Shown here: positions 8,929 to 17,122 of the stretch, in pieces | Layout: the number at the start of each line of letters is the position of its first letter | Position numbering within the stretch: the first letter of the stretch is position 1 | NCBI GenBank assembly: GCA_964407695.1 | Contig: CAYOWQ010000004.1 | Span: forward strand, 62,001-126,000 | Length of the DNA stretch: 64,000 bases | Origin: CAYOWQ01 sp964407695 | Lineage (GTDB): Bacteria; Planctomycetota; Phycisphaerae; Phycisphaerales; SM1A02 | Direction: 5' to 3' | Translations under genes and position numbers: made by a program | Notes under the pieces: generated by a model | Seen by the model: only the letters and a program-made list of their open reading frames with translations | Told to the model about the DNA's origin: nothing | Databases searched by the model: none

Positions 8929-9921
8929 ATGCTCGTGCCTCTGGTCCAGTTTCTCGGCGGCCTTGTCTGCCTCCTCATCGGCGGCCGATTGCTGGTCTCC
9001 GCGTCGGTCGACACCGCGCGAAAACTCGGCGTCTCGCCGCTGGTGGTGGGCCTCACGCTCGTAGCCTGGGGAACCTCCGCCCCCGAGCTCGCGCTGAATC
9101 TTGCCTCCGCCGTCAAGGGTCGCGGCGACCTGGCGCTCGGCAACGTGGTCGGGGCCAACATCTGCAACATGGCACTGGTGCTCGGCGCTGCTGCGCTGAT
9201 TCGCCCCCTGGTCGTCCAGCAGCGGCTCATCAAGGTGGAGATCTGGCTCAACGCAGCGATTCTCGTGTTCATGTCGGTGATGGGATTGATCCATGGCTTC
9301 TCGCGCATCGAGCCCGGTCTCATGCTCCTGGTCTTCGGTCTCTACAGCATGTGGACCATCATGGCCGCCTTGCGCCAATCCGCTCGCGGAGGCAAGGCGG
9401 CGGCCCCGCCCACGATCGGCGAAGACCCCCTGCATCCCAAGCCCGCGATGAGCTGGATCATGATCGGCGTGTGCTTCGCCGGCGGGTTGGCGCTGCTCGG
9501 CGTCGGCGGCTCGTTGGCTTCCGACGGCGCTACTGCAGCAGCAACAATGCTCGGCGTGCCGCCGGCGGTCATCGGCGTCACCGTGGTCTCGATCGGCACC
9601 ACTCTGCCCGAATTGATCACCTGCATCGTGGCGGTGCGCCAGGGCCAATCGGATCTGGCGATGGGCAACGCCATCGGGTCGTGCCTGTTCAACGCGGGGG
9701 CGATCTTCGGCCTTGCGGGCCTGCTTGCCCCGCCGGTGGCCGACGCATCGTTCATGGTCCCGCTGGCCTTCATGGCGGGGCTGGCCATCCTGCTCGTGCC
9801 CATCAGCCGCACCGACAACCGCACCGTTTCGCGGCTCGAAGGCGTGATCCTGCTCACCCTCTACGCCGGATTCCTCGCTCTCTCGGCCTGGCGCGAACTC
9901 AGCACCCGATCCGGAGCCTGA
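8929..9921 (+). CDS. Calcium/sodium:cation exchanger (CaCA family, YrbG-like)
   Basis: 330 aa with about ten membrane helices in two homologous halves. The two alpha repeats that line the ion path are visible: WGTSAPELALNLASAVKG with GNVVGANICNMAL in the first half, and IGTTLPELITCIVAVRQG with GNAIGSCLFNAGA in the second. The acidic residues of both alpha repeats (SAPEL, TLPEL) are present. By family it exports Ca2+ against Na+ or H+ across the inner membrane. It starts 12 bp after the NTF2-like gene and is followed 26 bp later by a ChrA transporter. Confidence 0.92.
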   Translation: MLVPLVQFLGGLVCLLIGGRLLVSASVDTARKLGVSPLVVGLTLVAWGTSAPELALNLASAVKGRGDLALGNVVGANICNMALVLGAAALIRPLVVQQRLIKVEIWLNAAILVFMSVMGLIHGFSRIEPGLMLLVFGLYSMWTIMAALRQSARGGKAAAPPTIGEDPLHPKPAMSWIMIGVCFAGGLALLGVGGSLASDGATAAATMLGVPPAVIGVTVVSIGTTLPELITCIVAVRQGQSDLAMGNAIGSCLFNAGAIFGLAGLLAPPVADASFMVPLAFMAGLAILLVPISRTDNRTVSRLEGVILLTLYAGFLALSAWRELSTRSGA

Positions 9922-9947
9922 TTGGTCCCCCGGCGAACTTCTTCCTC

Positions 9948-11270
9948 ATGAGCCCGACCACCATGTCGGCTGCAGACCAGACTCCCCTTCCTTCCGCGCT
10001 GCCCTCGCTGGCCCAGGCCACCCGCTTCTGGTTGCTGCTCGGCTTTATCTCCTTCGGCGGTCCCACCGGGCAGATCGCCATCATGCACACCGAACTCGTC
10101 GAGAAACGTCGATGGATCGACGAGAAGCGTTTCCTGCATGCACTCAACTTCTGCATGCTCCTGCCCGGCCCCGAAGCCCAGCAGCTCGCCACCTACTGCG
10201 GCTGGCTCCTTCATGGCGTTCGCGGAGGACTGATTGCCGGGATGCTCTTTGTCATCCCCTCGGCCGTCATCCTCTGGGCGCTCAGTTGGATCTACGCCGC
10301 CCACGGCGATGCGATGGTTGTCTCCGCGGCGTTCGACGGCCTCAAGCCCGCCGTGGTCGCCATCGTCATTGCAGCGCTGATCAAGCTCTCCCGGAGAATT
10401 TTGCGCACACCGCTGCTCGTCATCGTTGCAGCCGCAGCGTTCGTGGCGATCTATGGCTTTTCCGTCCCGTTTCCGCTCATCATTCTCACCGCCGGCGGTC
10501 TGGGTCTCATCCTGGGTCGATCCGCTCCCAACCTTCTCGCCCTCGCGCAGGAGGATGGCCAGCCAGCGTTCCCTGCGCTCGATCGCCGCCGGTTAGCGCT
10601 GCACCTTGCCGCAGTGCTGCTTGTCGGGTCCGTCGTCTGGCAGGCTCCGGTCATCGTCGCGGGCACGTGGCTCGGCTGGCATCACGTTCTGCCCCAGCAG
10701 GGCCTCTTCTTCTCCAAGGCAGCGATGGTGACGTTCGGCGGCGCCTACTCCGTCCTTCCCTATGTCGCCCAACACGCCGTCGAGCACCATGGCTGGCTGA
10801 CCTCCACCGACATGCTCAACGGACTCGGACTTGCCGAGACCACGCCGGGTCCCTTGATCATGGTGCTGCAGTTCGTGGGGTTCATGGGAGGCTGGAATCA
10901 CCCGGACCCGGTCTCCCCACTCACCGCAGCCACGCTTGCCGCCGCCATGACGACGTGGACCACCTTCGTGCCCTGCTTCATCTGGATCTTCGCGTTTGCC
11001 CCGTGGGTCGAGCGGATCCGTCGCATTCAAACCCTGCGCGGAGCTCTCTCGGTCATCACGTCGGCGGTGGTTGGCGTGGTTCTCAATCTCGCCGTCTGGT
11101 TTTCATCGCACGTGGTGATGCAACCCAGCGCGGGTTGGAACGTTGATGCCTACGCCGTTGCGGTCATCCTCATCGCGCTGCTGGCGCTTCTTCGCCTGAA
11201 GGCTGGAATCCCCCTCGTCGTGCTCTTCGGCGTGCTCGCGGGTCTCGCTCGCCACCTTGCGGCCGGGTAG
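9948..11270 (+). CDS. chrA: Chromate transporter, CHR family (long, two-domain)
   Basis: 440 aa, the full two-domain length of ChrA. Both halves carry the family signature: FISFGGPTGQIAIMHTELVE with MLLPGPEAQQLATY in the first, and MVTFGGAYSVLPYVAQ with GLAETTPGPLIMVLQFVGF in the second. About ten to twelve membrane helices are visible. The family exports chromate, though many members have unknown anions. The ATG at 9948 follows the exchanger stop by 26 bp; another in-frame ATG at 9963 is possible, and neither has a clear ribosome site. The open frame extends far upstream but there it only overlaps the exchanger gene out of frame. Confidence 0.9.
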   Translation: MSPTTMSAADQTPLPSALPSLAQATRFWLLLGFISFGGPTGQIAIMHTELVEKRRWIDEKRFLHALNFCMLLPGPEAQQLATYCGWLLHGVRGGLIAGMLFVIPSAVILWALSWIYAAHGDAMVVSAAFDGLKPAVVAIVIAALIKLSRRILRTPLLVIVAAAAFVAIYGFSVPFPLIILTAGGLGLILGRSAPNLLALAQEDGQPAFPALDRRRLALHLAAVLLVGSVVWQAPVIVAGTWLGWHHVLPQQGLFFSKAAMVTFGGAYSVLPYVAQHAVEHHGWLTSTDMLNGLGLAETTPGPLIMVLQFVGFMGGWNHPDPVSPLTAATLAAAMTTWTTFVPCFIWIFAFAPWVERIRRIQTLRGALSVITSAVVGVVLNLAVWFSSHVVMQPSAGWNVDAYAVAVILIALLALLRLKAGIPLVVLFGVLAGLARHLAAG

Positions 11271-11273
11271 TGC

Positions 11274-11402
11274 TCACACGTGCTTCTCCATATCCCGGTG
11301 GTGAAGCGCTGCACACAGCCCACCGACGGCGGCGGAAATTGCTTCAGTGTCGGCCTCGAGGCTGATGGACAACTCAACGCCGCCGGTCACCGCCCAGCGC
11401 AT
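11274..11402 (-). CDS. Possible small ORF, 42 aa
   Basis: A 42-codon frame from ATG at 11402 to TGA, just after the TolB-like gene on the same strand and just before the convergent chrA stop. The translation (MRWAVTGGVELSISLEADTE..., then AVGGLCAALHHRDMEKH) has ordinary protein-like composition, unlike the Arg/Pro-rich shadow frames nearby. It is in the same frame as the upstream gene, separated from it by the TGA at 11441-11439, so it could also be a former C-terminus or a readthrough extension. No homologue recognised and no strong ribosome site. Confidence 0.3.
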   Translation of the reverse strand: MRWAVTGGVELSISLEADTEAISAAVGGLCAALHHRDMEKHV

Positions 11403-11438
11403 CGTCGCTGGCAACGATCCGTTCCAACGCGTCGGCGA

Positions 11439-12395
11439 TCACGGGTCTTCCTGCTCAGCCGGTTCGGCATCGTCCAACCGCTCCCAGCGCACCGCCTTGG
11501 TGTCGCCCTCCAGGGTGAACATGGTGGTCTTGCCCTTCAGGTCGGCGGGAATCACGAAGATGTCGCGGTCGCCGCGCAGGATGTCGGGCTTCGATGGATC
11601 CACCACCAGGCGGCCGCCGGAAAACCTGATCACCGCGGCGATGAACTTCCCATCCGGGCTGAAGGCGAGGCTATTGGCGTGGTGGGCGTAGAGAGCCTGG
11701 TCGATCGAGAGGTACTCCAGCGTTCGTCCCTGCTTCGTGGCGACATCGGTCACGCCCAGTTCGCCGTGCGTGCTCCACGCCAGTTCCTTCCCATCCGGGC
11801 TCCACGCCAGCGTGGTGAAGTCCCGGTTCTCGATCAGCGTGGTGAAGTTCTTCCCATCCCAGATCACGATGTCCTCGTCGGTTTCCTTCCCCTTGCGCTC
11901 GCGGAGCCGCAGAAACGCCACGCGGCCGTCGGGCGACGCGGCCGCCTCATACGCCGACCAGTCGCGCTCGCCGAATCTCGACACCACCGGCTTCGAGCCG
12001 CCGACATCGAGAAGGGCCAGCGTCCAGCCGCGCTGAACGATCGCCCTCCTGCTGTCGGGCAGCCAGGTGACGTCGACGATCTGGCCCTTGTCGTCGGTCA
12101 CCTGCACCGGCTCGGATTTCTGCTGTCCCGAGCACTCCACAAGGAAGAGCTCCCAGTCGTGCTCATGGTCCTTCACCGCCTGATGCACGAGAACCCGCTT
12201 CCCATCGGGCGATGGATAGGTGAGTCGATCATGCGGCCGCTCGGTGCGCACCTGCGTGTCGAGATTGATCGCGACTTCCCGGGCATCTTCGATGCCCACC
12301 ACCGTCAGCCCCTTCGACTTGGTACCACTTCCAAGCATCCCCAGCAGACTCACGCCGGCCAGCGCCAACAGCGCGATCCCTCGATCTCTTCGCAT
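11439..12395 (-). CDS. Secreted TolB-like (PD40/WD40-like) beta-propeller protein
   Basis: 318 aa. The N-terminal signal is MRRDRGIALLALAGVSLLGM. At least four TolB-type strand repeats carry the SPDGK signature: YPSPDGKRVLV, AASPDGRVAFL, AWSPDGKELAW and AFSPDGKFIAA. Such propellers bind proteins or peptides in the periplasm; no enzymatic domain is attached. The ATG at 12395 has a textbook AAGGAG six to seven bases upstream; an in-frame ATG 27 bases earlier has none. The gene stands alone, divergent from the large TPR gene across 285 bp. Confidence 0.8.
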   Translation of the reverse strand: MRRDRGIALLALAGVSLLGMLGSGTKSKGLTVVGIEDAREVAINLDTQVRTERPHDRLTYPSPDGKRVLVHQAVKDHEHDWELFLVECSGQQKSEPVQVTDDKGQIVDVTWLPDSRRAIVQRGWTLALLDVGGSKPVVSRFGERDWSAYEAAASPDGRVAFLRLRERKGKETDEDIVIWDGKNFTTLIENRDFTTLAWSPDGKELAWSTHGELGVTDVATKQGRTLEYLSIDQALYAHHANSLAFSPDGKFIAAVIRFSGGRLVVDPSKPDILRGDRDIFVIPADLKGKTTMFTLEGDTKAVRWERLDDAEPAEQEDP

Positions 12396-12680
12396 GGTGG
12401 TCTCCTTGATTGACATCGCCACACGCTACCACCGCCCGCGCGGGCCCACTGTCACCATCGCGTAACGACGGCGGAGATCGATCGCCGGGTGCTTCGCCTC
12501 AGCCGCCCCGGAGCTCCGCCCGGATCCCCTCCCTTCCGTCGAGAAGAGTCGATAGCCGGGGCTCGCATCCTCGAATTGGGCGCCTACTCGGCCCGTTCCA
12601 GCCTGTCCGTTTTCCGACGGCGAATGGACACCTCAACCCGTTCGCGATCGACGTACCATCTGCATCGAAAGGGGTTCCTC

Positions 12681-15185
12681 GTGGCCGGTGAGATCAATCC
12701 ATCCCGCGTTCGCCGTCAACCGCCTGCGAAGCGCATCTCGCAGGCGATTCCGATCCTGATCCCTTCGCTGGTGCTGGCCGCGGTCGGCGGCGTCTCTGCG
12801 GCAGCGCTGGGTTCGCGATCGTGGCTGATCATCCTGCCCATACTCGGGGCGGCGATTCCAACGGCGATCGTGCGATGGCGGCAATTGTGCACATCCGCAA
12901 AGCAGCTGGCGGACCTGGACGTCTCCGTCGATGCGCCTACTCGACTTCCTCGTTGGGCGCACATCACGATTCCCGCCGTTCTCGCGCTGCTCGCAATCTG
13001 CTCCCTCCGGTTCTCCTCTTCACCCTCGGCTGAAGGCGACTGGTGGCTGGTGTGCATGCTCCTCTCGCTGGGAGGCATCTTCGCCTTTGCCGCGTGGCAA
13101 TGGTTTCCACGCAGGAAACTGGCCGAGGTTGCACTCTGGGCCATCGCCGGCATGGGGGGCGGAATGGCCGTCAATCTTGCATCAAGCGCGGTTGATCGCG
13201 ACCGTTGCGGCGACACGGTGCAAGCGGCGCTGGACGAAGCACTCGGCCTGGTGGTGGCGAAGCTGGATGATCTCCGGACTTGGGTTGAGCACATCTATCG
13301 CGCAATCGTGGACAGCAGCCGTCTCAACGCGCAGATGATGTTGGTCGCTCACGACCCCGAGTTGACCCCAGACGAGAGGATTCGAAAGCTGCGGGAATTG
13401 ACTGATCAGGCGTTCCCAGGTGAAGAGAAGCCGTCCGGTCAGCCCGTGCAAGCAGCCAAAGCTGTTCCAAATGCGGGCAAAGCGCTGCGCGATGCCGAAC
13501 AATCGCTGGAACAAACACTCAGAATCGCCAGGGAGGCCCCCGATGGGGACTCCGCTGAGTTGGCTCTCCTGCTCAACGATCTCGCCTCCATCAAGGATGA
13601 TCTCGGCAAGTTCAGGGAGTCCATTCCGCTCCATCAGGAAGCGCTCGCAATGCGGCAGCGGCTGTTCCCGGGCGATCACCGGGATACAGCCACAAGCATG
13701 AATAACCTCGCCGTGGCCCTGCGCTCTTCGGGCGACATCGATTCCGCGGTTCACTGGAACGATGCAGCGCTGGCCATGCAGCGCCGGCTTTTCGCCGAGC
13801 CGCATGTCGACATTGCCATCAGCCTGCACAACCGGGCGCTGGCTCGTGATGCACTGGGAATGCTCGACCTCGCGATCGACGACGTCAACGCCGCCCTCAA
13901 AATGTTTCGTTCGCTTTTTGGAGAAGATCACTCGCAAGTGGCCATGTCACTAAACCTGCTGGCCTCGATCGAGCAGGAGAAGGGCCAGTTTGTCGAGGCG
14001 GAAGATCACTTTCGGGAATCACTCCGGATGTATGACCACCTTCATGACGGGGATCACCCTGACATTGCTCTGATCTGGCACAACCTGGCATGCCTGCAGC
14101 AGGAACGGGGACAGTTTTCCGAGGCGAAGGCTTCCGAGGAAACCGCGCTGGCCATGTTCAGGAACGTGTTCAGCGGCCCTCATTCGTGGATGGCGGCCAG
14201 TGTGGGCAACCTCGCCGTGATTCACGATTCGATGGGGGAACATGCCGCAGCGCTCGGCTTCCATCGAGAGTCTCTTGCGATGTATCGGACGATTTTCGAT
14301 TCCGGCCACGAGCAGATCGTGAACGCCCTCATCCGGCTTGCGGAAGCGGAGCGCTTGTATGGTGATCCGAAGATGTCCCGGGATTGCCATGCAGAGTTGC
14401 TCGAAGTGTGGCAACAGAAAGGAAAAAACTTCCTGGCAAACGTCGTGCTGTGTCAGCTCCGTCTCGCCGAGGTTCAGGCGCGGCTGGGCAACTTCGCCGA
14501 AGCGGAGAACAGCCTCAAGGCAGCGACGCAGGAATTCCCGGAGACACGTGCGGAGAATCGATTGCCGGTCGCCTGGGCTCTCCGGGACACGGCGATGGCA
14601 TACAGAAGAGTCAAGAAAGTCAAAGAGGCGGCCTCGATGTTCCAGATGGCGTTCGAACTGCTTCACCATCCTCAGTCTGAGAATTCCATGGAGGCTGCTG
14701 AACTCCTGGCGCAGTGGGGCAATACGCTTCGCGAAGACGGCAGGCCGGAAGAGGCCTTGACCCCGTTGACACAGTGCGTCGCCATGTACCAGGCGCTTTC
14801 CAATCCCGACGACTGGAATGTGGCCAACGCGCTCAACAATCTTGCGCTGGCCTATCTCGACCTGAAGAAATTCGACGATGCAGTCACAAAGCTCTCTGCG
14901 TCGGTCGAGATCAAACGAACGCTCAAGCCCCAGGGCCACCCCGAGCTTGTCAAGTCACTGAACAACCTCGCGGGTGTGGAACTCCAAGCCAAGCGGTTTG
15001 CCGACTGCCTCGGCCACGCCAAGGAGGCTCTTCAGATGGAAGAGAAACTGGACACACGGTCGGAAACTCTGCGCGCGACAGCCAGGAAACTGATTCGTGA
15101 TGCTGAGGATGGTCTGCAACTGTCACAACAATCCAATTTGGTGCCCCGAACTCGGCCCACGTTTGCGATGTGCTGGAGCTCTTGA
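12681..15185 (+). CDS. Membrane-anchored tetratricopeptide-repeat protein
   Basis: 834 aa from GTG at 12681, chosen for AAAGGGG about six bases upstream; the open frame runs further upstream but is Arg/Ser/Pro-rich and non-homologous in look. Five hydrophobic segments occupy the first about 175 residues (for example ILIPSLVLAAVGGVSAAAL, WLIILPILGAAIPTAIV, AEVALWAIAGMGGGMAVNLA). The rest is about a dozen kinesin-light-chain-type TPRs, for example IPLHQEALAMRQRLFPGDH followed by TATSMNNLAVALRSSGDID. Such arrays scaffold protein complexes. The TPR style resembles the C-terminal half of planctomycete Ser/Thr kinases, but no kinase domain is present. Its role is unknown. Confidence 0.82.
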   Translation: MAGEINPSRVRRQPPAKRISQAIPILIPSLVLAAVGGVSAAALGSRSWLIILPILGAAIPTAIVRWRQLCTSAKQLADLDVSVDAPTRLPRWAHITIPAVLALLAICSLRFSSSPSAEGDWWLVCMLLSLGGIFAFAAWQWFPRRKLAEVALWAIAGMGGGMAVNLASSAVDRDRCGDTVQAALDEALGLVVAKLDDLRTWVEHIYRAIVDSSRLNAQMMLVAHDPELTPDERIRKLRELTDQAFPGEEKPSGQPVQAAKAVPNAGKALRDAEQSLEQTLRIAREAPDGDSAELALLLNDLASIKDDLGKFRESIPLHQEALAMRQRLFPGDHRDTATSMNNLAVALRSSGDIDSAVHWNDAALAMQRRLFAEPHVDIAISLHNRALARDALGMLDLAIDDVNAALKMFRSLFGEDHSQVAMSLNLLASIEQEKGQFVEAEDHFRESLRMYDHLHDGDHPDIALIWHNLACLQQERGQFSEAKASEETALAMFRNVFSGPHSWMAASVGNLAVIHDSMGEHAAALGFHRESLAMYRTIFDSGHEQIVNALIRLAEAERLYGDPKMSRDCHAELLEVWQQKGKNFLANVVLCQLRLAEVQARLGNFAEAENSLKAATQEFPETRAENRLPVAWALRDTAMAYRRVKKVKEAASMFQMAFELLHHPQSENSMEAAELLAQWGNTLREDGRPEEALTPLTQCVAMYQALSNPDDWNVANALNNLALAYLDLKKFDDAVTKLSASVEIKRTLKPQGHPELVKSLNNLAGVELQAKRFADCLGHAKEALQMEEKLDTRSETLRATARKLIRDAEDGLQLSQQSNLVPRTRPTFAMCWSS

Positions 15186-15790
15186 GCTGTTATCGGATAT
15201 TAGTTCCCCTTCATCCAATAAAACCCGCTCCCCGGAAGCGCCAACGCCGATGCCGCTCTGGCGGGCGCAATTTGGGCCCGGGATTTTTGAAGTCCTCCGG
15301 GGAATACACGCCGCATTCCCTTCCCGCGACGGCATTCGCTTCGGCGAATGCGGAAGAATCCCGGGCGGAGAGAGCGGTGACCGGTCACGCTTCGGCGGGT
15401 CCTCGGCCCAGCGGAGCGTCCGGGTGGGTGGCGATAACGTCTGGTCGCTCCGCCGGAATGATGGCGAGACCATTCCTTACACAGGCGCTCCGGGTCGAGC
15501 CACCCCGGCCACTCGACATTGAAGAAGCTTCCTCCGGCGGGACGCCGGAGCCACCATGCCTTGTGCATATCAACCGGGTCGAGCCGACCCGGCCGCCGGA
15601 TTCGGAGGCCATGGTGTTCCTTCCGGGGGCCGTGGCGTTCATTCCGGCGGCCTGACTAGTGCAATTGCAAAATTCCCATCCCAGCGCGTGAAGGTCCGCG
15701 CTGGACGTCGCCTCTGAACCATGGCCGGGGTGATTCGCCGCCGATCGGGCGGGGCCCGGCCTCATTCTTCAACTCCCAAGGAGATCGTTC
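15186..15790. other. Hairpin-rich noncoding region
   Basis: About 605 bp with no convincing coding frame. It holds several short perfect inverted repeats: 15332-15351 (8-bp stem GCATTCGC, TTCG tetraloop), 15532-15550 (stem CTCCGGCG, loop GGA) and 15574-15592 (stem CCGGGTCG, loop AGC). A degenerate copy of the last, with the same AGC loop, lies at 15490-15508, and a 6-bp stem GGGAAT/ATTCCC lies at 15299-15319. Possible identities are a REP-like repeat cluster, a structured noncoding RNA, or the leader of the Cys-rich gene that follows. The last about 60 bases must hold the promoter or leader and ribosome site (AAGGAG at 15779) of that gene. Confidence 0.5.
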
Positions 15791-16726
15791 ATGACGTTCT
15801 GGAATATCACCTCGCTCATCACCGCCCCCATCCTGACCGTCGCCATCGCCGCGATCGGCGCCCTCGCGCTCGGCGGCAGCGCCAGCGCCCAGAGCGCCTG
15901 CCCCGGCGCGGGCAGCTGCTTTGAACCCCACGACGGCCTCGGCTGCGATGATCCGTCCTGCTGCCAGGCGGTGTGCAACAACGACCCCTTCTGCTGCGAG
16001 GTGAAGTGGGACACCTTCTGCGTCAACGGCGCCAACCAGCTCTGCACGCCCCCCTGCCCGGGCAAGTGCGACGGCGACCTCAACGCCGACTTCGCCGTTG
16101 ACGGCGCTGATCTTGGCCTGCTGCTCTCCAACTGGGGCCTCGCCGGCTGCGGCGACATCAACCTCGACGGCTCCATCGACGGCGCGGATCTCGGCCTCAT
16201 GCTCAGCGCCTGGGGTTCGTGCCCGCCCTCCTGCGGCAGCCCGATTGCGGGATCCTGCTGCAGCGCCCACGATGGGCCGTTCTGCGACGACGCCTCCTGC
16301 TGCGAGGCGGTGTGCACGAGTGACTTCTTCTGCTGCGAGGTTGTGTGGGATGGGATCTGCGCTGATGAGGCGATCGATCTCTGCGAGTCCTGCTTCGGCT
16401 GCGGCACCAACTCGGCGGGCTCCTGCTGCGAGCCGCACGCCAACCCCTACTGCAGCGACCCCACGTGCTGCCAGACGGTGTGCGAAGTGGATTCCTTCTG
16501 CTGCAGCGTGTCGTGGGATTCGATCTGCGCCGGCGAAGCCCAGGAACTGTGCTTCGTCTGCCTGACCTGCGGCAACGCGGAAGCGGGCAGCTGCTTCGAA
16601 GTGCACACCAATCCGTACTGCAATGACCCCTTCTGCTGCAACTTCATCTGCGGCATCGATCCCTTCTGCTGCAGCAACGCCTGGGATGCCCAGTGCGCGG
16701 ATGCTGCGGCAGCCCTCTGCAACTGA
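15791..16726 (+). CDS. Secreted Cys-rich repeat protein with internal dockerin-like domain
   Basis: 311 aa. A signal peptide ends near GGSASAQS. The mature protein has four copies of an about 45-residue Cys-rich module. The consensus opens GSCxEPHxxxxCxDxxCC, continues xxVCxxDxFCCxxxWDxxC and ends with A..LC; copies begin near residues 38, 153, 213 and 265. Between copies 1 and 2 lies a dockerin-like calcium-loop pair (DLNADFAVDGADLGLLL and DINLDGSIDGADLGLML), an unusual internal position: the other four dockerins in this window are C-terminal. The many paired Cys imply disulphide-stabilised extracellular modules. Function is not known. AAGGAG lies about seven bases upstream of the ATG, and a strong terminator follows 52 bp after the stop. 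Confidence 0.85.
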   Translation: MTFWNITSLITAPILTVAIAAIGALALGGSASAQSACPGAGSCFEPHDGLGCDDPSCCQAVCNNDPFCCEVKWDTFCVNGANQLCTPPCPGKCDGDLNADFAVDGADLGLLLSNWGLAGCGDINLDGSIDGADLGLMLSAWGSCPPSCGSPIAGSCCSAHDGPFCDDASCCEAVCTSDFFCCEVVWDGICADEAIDLCESCFGCGTNSAGSCCEPHANPYCSDPTCCQTVCEVDSFCCSVSWDSICAGEAQELCFVCLTCGNAEAGSCFEVHTNPYCNDPFCCNFICGIDPFCCSNAWDAQCADAAAALCN

Positions 16727-16777
16727 ATCCTTCGCACTCCTTTCGTCGAGGCGGCATCCGCCCGACACCCACACCCG

Positions 16778-16808
16778 AACCCCCGAGCCTCACCGCTCGG
16801 GGGTTTTT
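16778..16808 (+). terminator. Intrinsic terminator of the Cys-rich gene
   Basis: A nine-base perfect stem (CCCCCGAGC / GCTCGGGGG, 16780-16788 and 16795-16803) with loop CTCACC is followed by TTTTTG. It lies 52 bp after the stop of the Cys-rich repeat gene. Confidence 0.9.
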
Positions 16809-17122
16809 GTGCAATTGCACACGGTGCGGGATGCGCAAAGGAATCGTCCGGGAGCGCTGAGGAATCTTCCGGGGGCGCAGAGAAAAGCGCGGGCGCTGCA
16901 TCCGGCAGCGCCCGCGCTTCGGGAAGGAGTCATCCGCGGGCCGGCCCCTCCGGCCGGTCCGCAGCCCGCACGGCGGGTGGTCAGGAATCGGCAGCGGCGG
17001 GTTCGCGTGGAGCAGGGGCGAACCGGCCGACCGGCCGATCCTTCTTGAGCGACGATGCGCCCGCGGTCTACACGCACGCCGGTGTAGAATCTTGGGAATC
17101 GGGATTCAGGAGATGATCGAGC
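16809..17122. other. Noncoding gap with a long perfect hairpin
   Basis: No coding frame is convincing. It contains a 15-bp perfect inverted repeat with a five-base loop (16885-16899 and 16905-16919, stem ending GGGCGCTGC, loop ATCCG) and a second GC-rich inverted repeat around 16938-16960 (GGCCGG / CCGGCC). There is no T-run after the first hairpin. The right end must include the promoter and leader of the ECF sigma gene. Confidence 0.5.

Noticed and set aside
7168..9648. Very long open frame (826 codons) on the minus strand
   Set aside because: It lies opposite the MmgE/PrpD, NTF2-like and exchanger genes, which have clear family motifs. Its translation is Gly/His/Asp/Arg-rich and repetitive, typical of the antisense of GC-rich genes.
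9351..9947. Upstream extension of the ChrA reading frame
   Set aside because: This part overlaps the exchanger gene out of frame and is Arg/His/Pro-rich; ChrA homology begins near 9948-9963.
11280..12413. 377-codon plus-strand frame
   Set aside because: It is antisense to the TolB-like gene, whose signal peptide and SPDGK repeats are clear; composition of the frame is shadow-like.
15097..15522. 141-codon plus-strand frame in the hairpin region
   Set aside because: It begins inside the TPR gene and its translation has no motif and a composition typical of noncoding GC-rich DNA.
15490..15592. Repeat units considered as a CRISPR array or insertion-sequence end
   Set aside because: There are only two related copies, with different lengths between units, no spacers of constant length and no transposase frame.
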